Source: Gammaproteobacteria bacterium (GTDB lineage: Bacteria; Pseudomonadota; Gammaproteobacteria; Arenicellales; Spongiicolonaceae). Taken from it: a DNA stretch of 8,185 nucleotides. The position numbers and the translations under genes were made by a program. The notes under the pieces are model-generated. The model worked only from the letters and a program-made list of their open reading frames with translations. It had not been told where the DNA came from and searched no databases. The stretch covers positions 1-8,185 of the forward strand of contig RKSH01000162.1 of the NCBI GenBank assembly GCA_007570945.1. The letters are read 5' to 3'. Below are positions 1 to 6,903 of the stretch, in pieces. Within the stretch, counting starts at the first letter, position 1. Each line of letters opens with the position of its first letter.

Positions 1-1
1 C

Positions 2-111
2 CGCCCTCACCGAGTCCGCCGCCATGCCGCCCTCACCCGCCACTGCCGAGCACCGCAAGACGCAGCGCAGTGAGGCGCAGGCGGCGTTGGTTGCGCAGTC
101 GCAGGTGGCGC
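2..111 (+). repeat. Left arm of large imperfect inverted repeat
   Basis: This arm matches the reverse complement of 261-370 without gaps at 97 of 110 positions (my hand count). The outermost 25 bases or so (1-25 against 347-371) are identical. Weaker similarity seems to continue inward for roughly 30 bp with small gaps. The arm begins at the window edge, so its outer limit is unknown. It contains an ATG at 24 and the start of an MgtE-like reading frame. The mismatches fall in all three codon positions (about 5 first, 2 second, 6 third), so they do not show strong protein-level constraint on both copies. It could be an inverted duplication of a gene start or part of a dispersed repeat family. 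Confidence 0.85.
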
Positions 112-197
112 TGGCCGGCGGGCAAGAGGCCGATGTGGCGGCTTTGCTGGCCGAGTTGCATCCGGGGGAGATTGCCAACCTGCTCGCCCGCCAGCCC
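24..197 (+). pseudogene. MgtE-like magnesium transporter N-terminal fragment
   Basis: The 58 residues read from ATG 24 contain a helical stretch rich in Ala, Gln and Arg, followed by ADVAALLAELHPGEIANLL (about residues 36-54). That closely resembles the beginning of the MgtE N-terminal domain (consensus of the type DVAxLLxxLHPxDIAxLL). MgtE is an inner-membrane Mg2+ channel of about 450 residues whose cytoplasmic N and CBS domains gate a C-terminal membrane pore. Here the similarity stops after about residue 58. The frame then runs into low-complexity Pro/Ala/Arg sequence and stops at 363-365, with no CBS or membrane segments. It is therefore at most a gene fragment. It starts inside the left inverted-repeat arm and continues beyond it. 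The family assignment rests on a short motif, so confidence is moderate. Confidence 0.4.
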
Positions 198-260
198 AGA
201 CCGCGGCGCGCGGCGGGCGGGGGGCCGATGCCGCCCCAGCCGGCCGCTGCCGCGCGGCCC

Positions 261-370
261 GAGCCACGTGCGACGGCGCAACCAGCGCCGCCTGCGGCTC
301 GCGGCGCTGGGGCTTGCGGTGCGCGGCGGTGGCGGGTGGGGGCGGGATGGCGGCGGACTCGGTGAGGGCG
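261..370 (-). repeat. Right arm of large imperfect inverted repeat
   Basis: This is the reverse-complement partner of 2-111, at about 88% identity, with roughly 150 bp between the arms. Read on the minus strand it carries the same MgtE-like start region, but the codon matching the left arm's ATG (24-26) is ATC, so this copy lacks that start. Its downstream residues have diverged further. As a single strand the two arms could fold into a very long hairpin. No transposase or flanking target-site duplication can be identified, so a transposon origin is not supported by what is visible. Confidence 0.85.
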
Positions 371-430
371 GGGAACGGTTGACGGTAGCACACTGTTGAC
401 GGTGTTGCCATTGCCGTCATCGGCGTTGAC
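371..430. other. Non-coding spacer with short GTTGAC repeats
   Basis: This spacer lies between the inverted repeat and the methyltransferase remnant. It contains three copies of GTTGAC within about 55 bases (starting near 378, 393 and 424), two of them extended to GTTGACGG. No gene, promoter pair or terminator is convincing here. The repeats are too short to name. Confidence 0.4.
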
Positions 431-735
431 ATGCGTGCCGACCGCGGCGTAATCTTTTTGCCGACAACAAACCTATGGAGTCCGGCCCCGCTTTGCTTCG
501 GCGATTGTCTGGATATTCTGGAGGCCGACGATGGCGGCCGGTGGTGGCCGATGCATCGGTTGACCTGGTTTACCTGGACCCGCCGTTCAGCTCCAAGGCC
601 GACTACAACATGATTTTCGGCAAGGGTGAGGACAAACAGGCGCAGATGCGGGCCTTCACCGACACCTGGCGGTGGGGCGGGCGGGGGACGCTGGATGTGG
701 AGGAAATTAAAAACGCCGTCGCCCATCCCAAATAA
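431..735 (+). pseudogene. Remnant of adenine-specific DNA methyltransferase (N-terminal part)
   Basis: Two adjacent frames together spell the beginning of an N4/N6 DNA methyltransferase of the kind that opens with a FGDCLDIL motif and then ESVDLVYLDPPF. The first frame (from ATG 431) gives LCFGDCLDIL, ending near 520. The next frame gives ASVDLVYLDPPFSSKADYN, with the catalytic DPPF at 577-588, then QMRAFTDTWRW, which is typical of this family. A one-base loss or equivalent shift between about 521 and 545, in a GGC/GGT-rich stretch, explains the break. After DTWRW the similarity ends. The frame runs through unrelated residues to TAA at 733-735, so the target-recognition region and the C-terminal SAM-binding parts are missing. 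Such enzymes transfer a methyl group from S-adenosylmethionine to adenine in DNA, but this copy cannot be functional. No restriction partner is visible. Confidence 0.7.
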
Positions 736-777
736 CCGCGCCGCCGCCGTCCTCACCGTCACCCTCAATGCGTTCTT

Positions 778-3280
778 TCAAAACGCCTTGCGAAACCGCG
801 CCCATGCAAATTCTCGCGTCCCCGCGGCCGGGTTGTGCCCGGGGTTGTGCGTGAGTTTCAGGCCAAGGGACAAGTCGCCGCCGGCGGTTGGGGATTGCCA
901 CGCCGCCTCCGCCTCCAGTGCGCGCCCCCGGGGTTTTAGGTTGGCCTGAATGTCATCGTACAGAATTTCGCCGTGCCTGGTGCGCGCCGTGGCCAGTCGC
1001 AGGTTTGCGCGGCCGGATTCCACGCGCAGCGGCTGGCTCAGGCGAAATCCAAGCCAGTCGTTGCTGTGCAAAGCCGAACGCCGCCACAGCCCGATGCTGA
1101 GCGCGCTGCTGCGCAAGTCCGACACGCCGCGCAGCATGCCGGGCGAGGTTTGTGTTTTGGTCCACCCGATAAATCCGGCAAGCAGCGCGCGCCACGCATG
1201 GCCGACCCGCCATTCGCCGCCCAAGCCGGCAAAAACGGTGTCGCCGCTGGCCGCGCCCATGCCGCCGCCCGGGCGCGCGCCGAGAAAACTTTCCGCTTCG
1301 CGCACCACCCCGGCCTGCACCGAGAAGGCAATGTTTCTTGGGCGATAATTCAACGCCACGGCGGTGCCTGGCTCCCAGTCGCCCAAAGCGCCCCCATCAC
1401 CCTGCGGTGCGCCATGCATAAAGGCAAAACCCAGGCCGGCGCGGCCCGGTGTGGTGCCGGAAAACCCGGCGCCCAAACCGTTTTGCACCAGCGAGAAAAA
1501 CGGCGCGGCGAATGCATTTCTGCTGCTGAACGCAAAACCCTCGCCTTCGCCGAGCAATCCGAGGGAGCGGCCGCCATTGTGGTTTTGCGCAATCCACATT
1601 CCAGAATCAAGCTGCAGTATCTTGTCGCGCCCGGCGGTGACCTCCGCAAAAGAATGCGCATCGCCCCGCGCGCCCGGCCGCAACAGGCCGCCGGCATCGC
1701 GGAAAAACGGCGTACCGAGTTGGTCAAAAACCGCCATTTGTTTTCCGTTCAAGGCGCGCGCCATGGCATCGCTGAAAGCGCCGCGCGTAATTTCCAATGC
1801 GGTGCCGGCCAGGGGCGCGCCACTCGCTGTCATCATCGGCCCCATCGGGCGCGTCGCCGCGTCCAGGTCCAGGAGTCCACGACCGTAAATGTCGCCGTCG
1901 GCATAGCGCCCGTTGCGGTTTGCGGTCGCCAGTAGACGGTTAACAAGTTCGGTGTTGCCGACCGAGCGCGAGCCGTCCGGATTTCTAAAATAAGAACGCA
2001 TGACCGCAAGTGCGCCGGAGACGACGGGCGCGGCGAAGGATGTGCCCTGCCAGGCGTCGTATTGGCCGCCGGCGGTGGCCGAAAGAATGCCGGCGTCCAC
2101 GCCGCCGCCGCTCAGCGCATCACCCCCGTCTCCGCCCGGCGCGGCAATGCAAAAATTCTCGGCCACGCCGCAGCGGTTGGAGTAGTCGGCGATTTCACCG
2201 TCGGCGCCGACAGCGACAACGACGACGTAGTGGCCCATCTCCAGTTCGCTGAATACATGCGGCAGGAGAGCGTCCGCTATCGGTGAGGTTGCGTCTATGC
2301 CGGCCCCGGCGCCGTCGCCATTCTTGACCCGGTCGTACCGCTCGCCGTTGTAGTTGGCTGCACTTTGCACAATGATGCTTCGGTCGGCGGCACGAGTGCC
2401 GCTTTGTGCGAGAGCGCTGGCGACCGGCTGGTAATAATACCGGTAACATGCCAGTGCCCCGCTGCCGGCAATGCCGCAGTTGTTTCCCAGGGTTTCCCAT
2501 TCGGAAGTGGCCCAGGGCCGGCCGAAAGAAAGGTTAAGGATTTTTCCTTGGGCGATGTATCTCCGGTAATTGGCAGAGGCTTTGTCGAAATCGTCGCGGT
2601 CACTTGGTCCCCATGTGCGGCCGTTCAGATGGAGCAGCGGGGGAAGTTTGGTGGAATCTCCTCTCAAGCGGGTTGGAATGAAGGTGATTTTTGCGTCAAA
2701 GGCAACACCGTGCATGTCAACGCCCGCGGAGGACGTGCCTCGCGCGCCGGCGGCAACGGCGGCCACCGCAGTGCCGTGTTCGGCATTGGCGCATTCACCG
2801 TCGGCGGCATCCGTCGGGGAACAGGAGTCGCCGATGCCGGTGACGACGGCGACCTTGTCGCCGGGGAATTCCCGGTGGCTTTGGTCGATTCCCGAATCGA
2901 TGACCACGACTCTTTCACCCCGCCCGGTGGCGCCTCGGGCGTAGGCGGCCGAGGCGCCAATCAGCTCAAGGTGATTGTCGGAAAATGCGGTGACCGTGCT
3001 GCCGCCAAATCCGACGTTGCCTCCGCTTGCAACCGCGCGAACCGTGCCCGCCATGCAGGAATTGTCGGGATTGAAAGTGCAGGTCAGGCCGAAATTTGGA
3101 GTGTAGGCATTAAATGATTCAAATGTTGACAGCGACGGTGTGCCGGGCGGGGCGGCAATGGTGGCGCCCGTGGGATTTAAGGGACTGTCCGGCGGAGCGG
3201 ACGCGCCACCTCCCCCCCCCCCCGCCACAGGCGGTGAGAAACGCGGCAACGAGCAGTGCCGCCGAGTGCGGATATTTCAT
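778..3280 (-). CDS. Phase-variable S8 subtilisin-family lipoprotein protease with C-terminal barrel-like domain (out of frame as sequenced)
   Basis: From ATG 3280 the protein begins MKYPHSAALLVAAFLTAC, a lipoprotein signal peptide with lipobox LTAC (Cys18). A 12-G tract then shifts the frame, and as read translation would stop at 3119 after 53 codons. With one G fewer, the frame joins the downstream open frame to give about 833 residues. Numbering the downstream frame from 3249, the S8 catalytic triad is Asp118 (VVVIDSGID), His158 (AEHGTAVA) and Ser404 (QGTSFAAPVVSGA), with oxyanion Asn299 (SAANYNG). Cysteines cluster in close pairs (57/65, 143/153, 258/268, 360/367), suggesting disulfides outside the cytoplasm. 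Residues 470-823 show alternating amphipathic strands and end in ...ARFRKAF, with a terminal Phe as in outer-membrane barrels. The expected role is a surface-exposed, self-translocating protease that cleaves other surface or host proteins. It is transcribed divergently from dapF. The protease assignment is firm, the barrel likely, and the substrate unknown. Confidence 0.9.
3212..3223 (-). repeat. Homopolymeric G12 tract (C12 on + strand), putative phase-variation switch
   Basis: Twelve consecutive C on the + strand read as G12 in the protease gene, immediately after the codons for the lipobox Cys and one Gly. In the signal-peptide frame, tract lengths of 3k+2 (8, 11, 14) continue into GGA GGT GGC GCG and the full protease. 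The 12 seen here gives AGG TGG CGC and a short OFF product. The tract encodes poly-glycine, so changes of three bases would be tolerated as a linker. Long G/C runs in coding sequence are known slipped-strand contingency loci. A homopolymer sequencing error of one base is the main alternative. Confidence 0.85.
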
Positions 3281-3287
3281 GAGAATT

Positions 3288-3294
3288 TCCCCCT
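3288..3294 (-). promoter_or_regulatory. Ribosome binding site of the protease gene
   Basis: AGGGGGA on the minus strand lies seven bases before ATG 3280. It supports that ATG as the true start. The alternative TTG at 3249 in the downstream frame lacks both such a site and a signal peptide. Confidence 0.65.
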
Positions 3295-3356
3295 GTGCTG
3301 CGAATGAACGGCTTTTCGGTATGGCCGGAAGACTCAGGTCAATGACCAGTGCGAAC

Positions 3357-3385
3357 AGCGTAGCGTGCTTCTTAGCGGCGGTCAA
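3357..3385 (-). promoter_or_regulatory. Candidate sigma-70 promoter of the protease gene
   Basis: On the minus strand TTGACC (3385-3380) is followed after exactly 17 bases by TACGCT (3362-3357), about 77 bases upstream of ATG 3280. The -35 is a good match and the -10 only fair. A second TTGACC occurs nearer the gene (around 3344-3339) without an equally clear -10. The site lies in the 134-bp divergent region shared with dapF. Confidence 0.3.
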
Positions 3386-3414
3386 ACAACGTATTCATGC
3401 TACCCTCGCCGTCG

Positions 3415-4293
3415 ATGCAACTGCGCTTTACCAAAATGCATTCCCTCGGCAACGACTTTGTCGTGATTGACGCCGTGCGGCAGGATGTGACGCTGGGCCC
3501 GGCCGGGGCGGCGTGGCTGGCCGACCGCCAGCGCGGGGCGGGCTGCGACCAGGTGCTGGTGGTGGGTGAGGGCGGCGCCGGCGCCGATTTCAATCTGGGA
3601 ATTTTTAATGCCAATGGCGGCGAGTCCGGGCAGTGCGGCAACGGCGCGCGCTGCGTGGCGCTGTTTTTGCGCGACAGCGGGCTCAGCGATGCGGCCTCCT
3701 GCGTGGTGCGCACGCGCGAGCGCGACCTGGCGCTCAGCCTGGACGACTCCGGCACGGTCAGCGTGGACATGGGCGCGCCGCAGTTTGCGCCGGACGCGGT
3801 GCCGTTTTTTGTCGCCGGCGATGAGGGCGGCGACAGCGCGCTGCACACTTTTAAGTTGGACTTGCACACCCACAGCGTCCGCGCCTGCGTGCTTTCCATG
3901 GGCAATCCGCACGCGGTGCTCACCGTCACCGACTGCGATACCGCCGATGTCGCCGGCGTCGGCGCGCGGCTGGCGGCGCACGCCGCCTTTCCCGAGGGCG
4001 CCAACATCGGTTTTATGCAGGTGCTTGGCCGCGACCGCATCCGTCTGCGCGTGTTTGAGCGCGGCGTCGGCGAGACCCTGGCCTGCGGCAGCGGCGCCTG
4101 CGCGGCGGCGGTCGCCGGGCGGCTGGGCGGATTGTTGAACAAGACGGTGACGGTGGCCATGCCCGGCGGCGAAATGACGGTGTGCTGGGCCGGCAGCCGC
4201 AAACGCAACAAAGCCGGCGTGGTCTTGTCGGGGCCGGCGGTGAGTGTGTATGATGGCGTGATTGCCGACTGGGAAGAGCGCGCTTTGCCATGA
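3415..4293 (+). CDS. dapF: Diaminopimelate epimerase
   Basis: DapF converts LL-diaminopimelate to the meso form in the cytoplasm, the penultimate step of lysine synthesis and the source of the peptidoglycan cross-linking residue. The 292-residue product begins MQLRFTKMHSLGNDFVVID, the standard family N-terminus. It carries the two catalytic cysteines: Cys74 in GESGQCGNGARC and Cys224 in GETLACGSGAC (E. coli Cys73 and Cys217). The MGNPHAV and EGANIGFMQV motifs are also present. Length is slightly above the usual 274 or so. I chose ATG 3415 over the in-frame ATG 3397, because the extra six residues (MLPSPS) are not part of the family. No strong Shine-Dalgarno is visible. A weak promoter-like pair (TTCTTA at 3369, TATTCA at 3392, 17 apart) would give a very short leader. 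The stop overlaps the next gene's start (ATGA, 4290-4293), indicating translational coupling. Confidence 0.97.
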   Translation: MQLRFTKMHSLGNDFVVIDAVRQDVTLGPAGAAWLADRQRGAGCDQVLVVGEGGAGADFNLGIFNANGGESGQCGNGARCVALFLRDSGLSDAASCVVRTRERDLALSLDDSGTVSVDMGAPQFAPDAVPFFVAGDEGGDSALHTFKLDLHTHSVRACVLSMGNPHAVLTVTDCDTADVAGVGARLAAHAAFPEGANIGFMQVLGRDRIRLRVFERGVGETLACGSGACAAAVAGRLGGLLNKTVTVAMPGGEMTVCWAGSRKRNKAGVVLSGPAVSVYDGVIADWEERALP

Positions 4294-5078
4294 ACAAAAA
4301 ACCGACCGCCCGCGACAAGATTGAAAAACGCGCCGCCGCCGGCCGCGCGGCGGAGGCCAAAGCGGTGGCCGACTACCTGCGCCGCCATCCGGATTTTTTG
4401 CAAGGCCGGCCGAAATTGCTTGCGGCGATGGAAATTCCACAGCGCCGCCACGCCGGCACGTTGTCACTGATTGAGCGGCAGGTGAAAGTGCTGCGCGAAC
4501 GCAACCACAACCTGCAGCGGAAGTTGGAACAGTTGCTCAGCAACGCGCGCGGCCATGAGCAGTTGCAGGAGCGCATGTACAAATTGGTGGTGGCCGGCGC
4601 GGCCGCCGATTCGCTGGACGACGTACTGGTGCGGCTGCCGGAGGCGGTGCGCCGTGAGTTTGACTTGCAGTGCAGCCGGGTGCTGGCCGATGCCGGCGAT
4701 GCGCACCCCGAGGATGGCGCCGCCTGGTTCTCGCGCGAGCATGTCCGCTACTCGCGGGTGCGCAACCGCGTCGAGCACCGCCACAGCGAATGCCGCGCAA
4801 AACTGCCGGCCGAGTGGCGGCGGTTTTTGTTTGGTGACGGTGACGGCGCGCGGCGGATTCAGTCCTGCGCGATTGTTCCGTTGGTGGCGCCGGATGATGA
4901 CCTGGACGGTGTACTGGCGCTCGGCAGCGAAGACCCGGCGCGTTTCGCGCCGGACATGGGCACCATTCACCTGGATTTTCTCGGCCGCGTGGTCGGCGGC
5001 GCGCTTTACCGTCTGGTGCGCGCCCGCGCCGGCGTCCACGGCCAAGAGCTCGGCGAGCGGCAACGCAACGTGGGCTGA
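4290..5078 (+). CDS. DUF484 family protein (YigA-like)
   Basis: This is a 262-residue cytoplasmic protein of the DUF484 family, known for sitting between dapF and xerC in gammaproteobacteria; its biochemical function is not established. After a basic N-terminus it shows the family's opening helix VADYLRRHPDFL (about 26-37). The signature HAGTLSLIERQVKVLRERN (about 54-72) follows and continues into a predicted coiled coil to about residue 100. The C-terminal part (about 105-245) has the pattern of a GAF-like sensor domain, including SCAIVPLV and LDGVLALGSEDPARF. It overlaps the dapF stop by four bases and is followed by xerC after 12 bases, so the three genes almost certainly share a transcript. 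A purine-rich GGGAAGAG upstream of the ATG, within dapF, could serve as its ribosome binding site. No signal peptide or membrane segment is seen. Confidence 0.9.
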   Translation: MNKKPTARDKIEKRAAAGRAAEAKAVADYLRRHPDFLQGRPKLLAAMEIPQRRHAGTLSLIERQVKVLRERNHNLQRKLEQLLSNARGHEQLQERMYKLVVAGAAADSLDDVLVRLPEAVRREFDLQCSRVLADAGDAHPEDGAAWFSREHVRYSRVRNRVEHRHSECRAKLPAEWRRFLFGDGDGARRIQSCAIVPLVAPDDDLDGVLALGSEDPARFAPDMGTIHLDFLGRVVGGALYRLVRARAGVHGQELGERQRNVG

Positions 5079-5090
5079 GCCGCCCAACTC

Positions 5091-6065
5091 ATGCCGCAAA
5101 AAACCGCGCCGCCCGCCTGTCCGGCCGCGGACCTGGCCGCTGATTTGACCGCGGACGTAGACGCGTTTCTTGCTCATCTAAATTCCGAGCGGCGGCTGTC
5201 GCCGCACACCGTGCAGGCCAGCCGCCGCGACCTTGGACAACTGGCCGCGTTTCTCGCCGGGCGCGGTTGCGGCGCGTGGAACAGGGTGACGGCCGCCGAC
5301 AGCCGCGCTTTCACCGCCGCGTTGCACGCCCGCGGCCTGTCCGGCCGCAGCATTCGCCGCGTGCTGTCATCGGCGCGCGGGCTTTACCGTTACCTGCACC
5401 GTGAAAAGCGCGCCGCCGCCAACCCGTTTGCCGGGCAAACCGCGCCGCGCGCCAGGCCGCCGCTGCCGCGGGTGCTGGACACCGGCCAGGCCGGGCAACT
5501 GGTGGCGGTTGCCGGCGGCGGTTTTTACGCGGTGCGCGACCGCGCGATGTTGGAGTTGCTGTATTCCTCGGGGCTGCGGCTGGCCGAACTGGTGGCGTTG
5601 CGCGCCGCCGATGTGGACCTGAGAAATTGCGAAGTGCGCGTCACCGGCAAGGGCGGTAAAACGCGCATCGTGCCGGTGGGGCGGTTTGCGGTTGCGGCGG
5701 TGGAGCGATGGTTGCGGTTGCGCGCTGAGGCCGGCGCCAGTGAAGTGGACGGCGGAGGTGGGGGTGAGGGCGTGCTGTTTGTGACAAAAAACGGCGGCGC
5801 CCTCGGCGCGCGCGCGGTGCAAAAACGCATCCGCCATTGGGCGCTGCGGCGCGGCCTGGCGCTGCCGGTGAGTCCGCACATGTTGCGCCATTCTTTCGCC
5901 ACCCACCTGCTGGAATCCAGCGGCGACCTGCGCGCGGTGCAGGAGCTCCTCGGCCACGCCGACATTTCCACCACCCAGATTTACACCCATCTGGATTTTC
6001 AGCACCTGGCAAAAGTCTACGACCAGGCGCATCCGCGGGCGCGCAAAAAATCCGCCGTGGATTGA
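5091..6065 (+). CDS. xerC: Tyrosine recombinase XerC
   Basis: XerC pairs with XerD at the dif site to resolve chromosome dimers at cell division, under control of FtsK. The 324-residue product has an N-terminal SAM-like core-binding domain (about 22-110, with LSPHTVQASRRDLGQLAAFL) and a C-terminal catalytic domain with the complete active-site set. That set is Arg163 (SSGLRLAEL), Lys187 (TGKGGKTR), His263 and Arg266 (PHMLRHSFATH), His289 (LGHADISTT) and nucleophile Tyr298 (QIYTHLDFQ). The C-terminus, HLAKVYDQAHPRA, is characteristic of XerC. Compared with E. coli there is about an 8-residue Gly-rich insertion between Lys187 and His263 (near 220-228), and an N-terminal extension of about 15 residues. 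The start has no obvious Shine-Dalgarno, which fits coupling to the gene before it. The stop lies four bases from the convergent ParA gene's stop. Confidence 0.97.
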   Translation: MPQKTAPPACPAADLAADLTADVDAFLAHLNSERRLSPHTVQASRRDLGQLAAFLAGRGCGAWNRVTAADSRAFTAALHARGLSGRSIRRVLSSARGLYRYLHREKRAAANPFAGQTAPRARPPLPRVLDTGQAGQLVAVAGGGFYAVRDRAMLELLYSSGLRLAELVALRAADVDLRNCEVRVTGKGGKTRIVPVGRFAVAAVERWLRLRAEAGASEVDGGGGGEGVLFVTKNGGALGARAVQKRIRHWALRRGLALPVSPHMLRHSFATHLLESSGDLRAVQELLGHADISTTQIYTHLDFQHLAKVYDQAHPRARKKSAVD

Positions 6066-6069
6066 AAAG

Positions 6070-6693
6070 TCAGCGCCGCCGCTTGCCTTCCACCCAGTTG
6101 ATTAGCGGCCGCCATTGTTCAAGGTCGGCCTCCACTTGCGACGGCGCCATTTCAAAAATGCCGATGCCGAGTTGCGCGGCGCGCACGTAGTTTTGCGTGT
6201 CGCGCAGGGTGGTGACGAAAGGAATGCCGATGTTGCGCAGGAACTCCCGCAGGCGGCCGTAAATTAACGTGTTCTCACGCACGCGGTTGGCGATGAGGCC
6301 GATGCGGGTGCCGCGCGCGGCGCCGCTCATTAAAGTTTCGCCGAGGAACAGCGAGGCGGCGCGGATGTCAATGGCCGACGGCAGCACCGGAATCAGCGCC
6401 ACATCGGCGGCGCGCAACAGGCGGCGGTTGCGGACCGCGGTGGTGCGCGCCGGGGCGTCCATCACCACCCGCCGCAACGAGTTTGGATAGCGCAGATTAT
6501 CGCCGCCGGCCATGGCGTGGATCGACTCATTGGCCGCCGGCCGCGCGGCCAGCCACTCGGTGGAGGAACGCTGGGCGTCAAAATCCACAAGCCCGGTGGG
6601 AACGCCCCACAGCGCGTAATAACTGGCCAGATTGGTGGCGATGGTGGTTTTGCCACAGCCGCCCTTGGGGTTGATGACGAGAATTTTTTTCAT
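6070..6693 (-). CDS. ParA/MinD-type P-loop ATPase (orphan)
   Basis: This 207-residue cytoplasmic ATPase begins MKKILVINPKGGCGKTTIA. The deviant Walker A is KGGCGKTT (Lys10 signature lysine, Lys15 catalytic), Walker A' is VDFDAQRSS (Asp37, Asp39) and Walker B is VVMDAPA (Asp79). ParA proteins dimerise on ATP and bind DNA or a scaffold to position plasmids, chromosomes or large protein complexes. No ParB, centromere-like repeat or chemotaxis or pilus gene lies nearby, so the cargo cannot be told. Its length is typical of the small single-domain class without an N-terminal DNA-binding domain. ATG 6693 is chosen because the frame extending upstream adds only Arg/Gly-rich residues, and CGGAG lies about 11 bases before it. 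It is co-oriented with ALAS upstream but 210 bp away, and it sits where yigB would follow xerC. Confidence 0.9.
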   Translation of the reverse strand: MKKILVINPKGGCGKTTIATNLASYYALWGVPTGLVDFDAQRSSTEWLAARPAANESIHAMAGGDNLRYPNSLRRVVMDAPARTTAVRNRRLLRAADVALIPVLPSAIDIRAASLFLGETLMSGAARGTRIGLIANRVRENTLIYGRLREFLRNIGIPFVTTLRDTQNYVRAAQLGIGIFEMAPSQVEADLEQWRPLINWVEGKRRR

Positions 6694-6903
6694 CGTTTCC
6701 GCTCCGCTCGCGCCAAGCATACCCCTTTTCCCTCCCCGCCGCCATCGCCGGATGCCGCCGCTTAGAATCGCAATTCGCCGGTGAGGGTGAACCATAATGC
6801 GCGGCGTTTCGCGCGGTGAGGAGCAAGGGCGCCAAGGGGCGGTGCAAAACGCGGGAGGAGAGGGCGATGGGTGGTTCTCCGCTCGGTGGCGCGGCCGGCG
6901 GCG
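6694..6903. other. Intergenic region between ALAS and ParA genes
   Basis: These 210 bases between two minus-strand genes show no convincing gene on either strand. A TATGCT on the minus strand (6721-6716) could be a -10 for the ParA gene, but no good -35 is found at the right distance. No hairpin followed by a T run, the usual mark of an intrinsic terminator, is seen after the ALAS stop. There is only a small GGCG-TCAA-CGCC palindrome around the stop codon. Confidence 0.5.

Noticed and set aside
7..768. Long open frame on the minus strand across the methylase remnant and inverted repeat (253 codons)
   Set aside because: It is a shadow in high-GC DNA. It is Pro/Ala/Arg rich, has no recognisable domain, and lies antisense to the clear DPPF-containing methylase frames.
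973..1935. 320-codon open frame on the + strand opposite the protease
   Set aside because: It is antisense to a strongly supported protease and barrel-like region. It has a composition typical of GC-rich shadows and no domain.
778..3249. Taking TTG 3249 as the true start of the protease
   Set aside because: It yields MPRFSPPVAGGGG with no signal peptide and no ribosome site, whereas ATG 3280 in the neighbouring frame gives a textbook lipoprotein signal ending exactly at the G tract.
3281..3385. In-frame upstream extension of the lipoprotein to ATG 3385
   Set aside because: It adds 35 residues before a signal peptide, which would bury the signal, and the ribosome site lies just before ATG 3280.
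3397..3414. ATG 3397 as the dapF start
   Set aside because: The added residues MLPSPS are not part of the DapF family, whose proteins begin at the equivalent of MQLRFTKMHSLGNDF.
6050..6090. Intrinsic terminator between convergent xerC and parA
   Set aside because: The stops are four bases apart and no GC stem followed by a T run was found on either strand.
6694..6795. Upstream start for the ParA ATPase at 6795
   Set aside because: The extra 34 residues are Arg/Gly rich and precede the family's usual immediate MKKILVINPKGG start.
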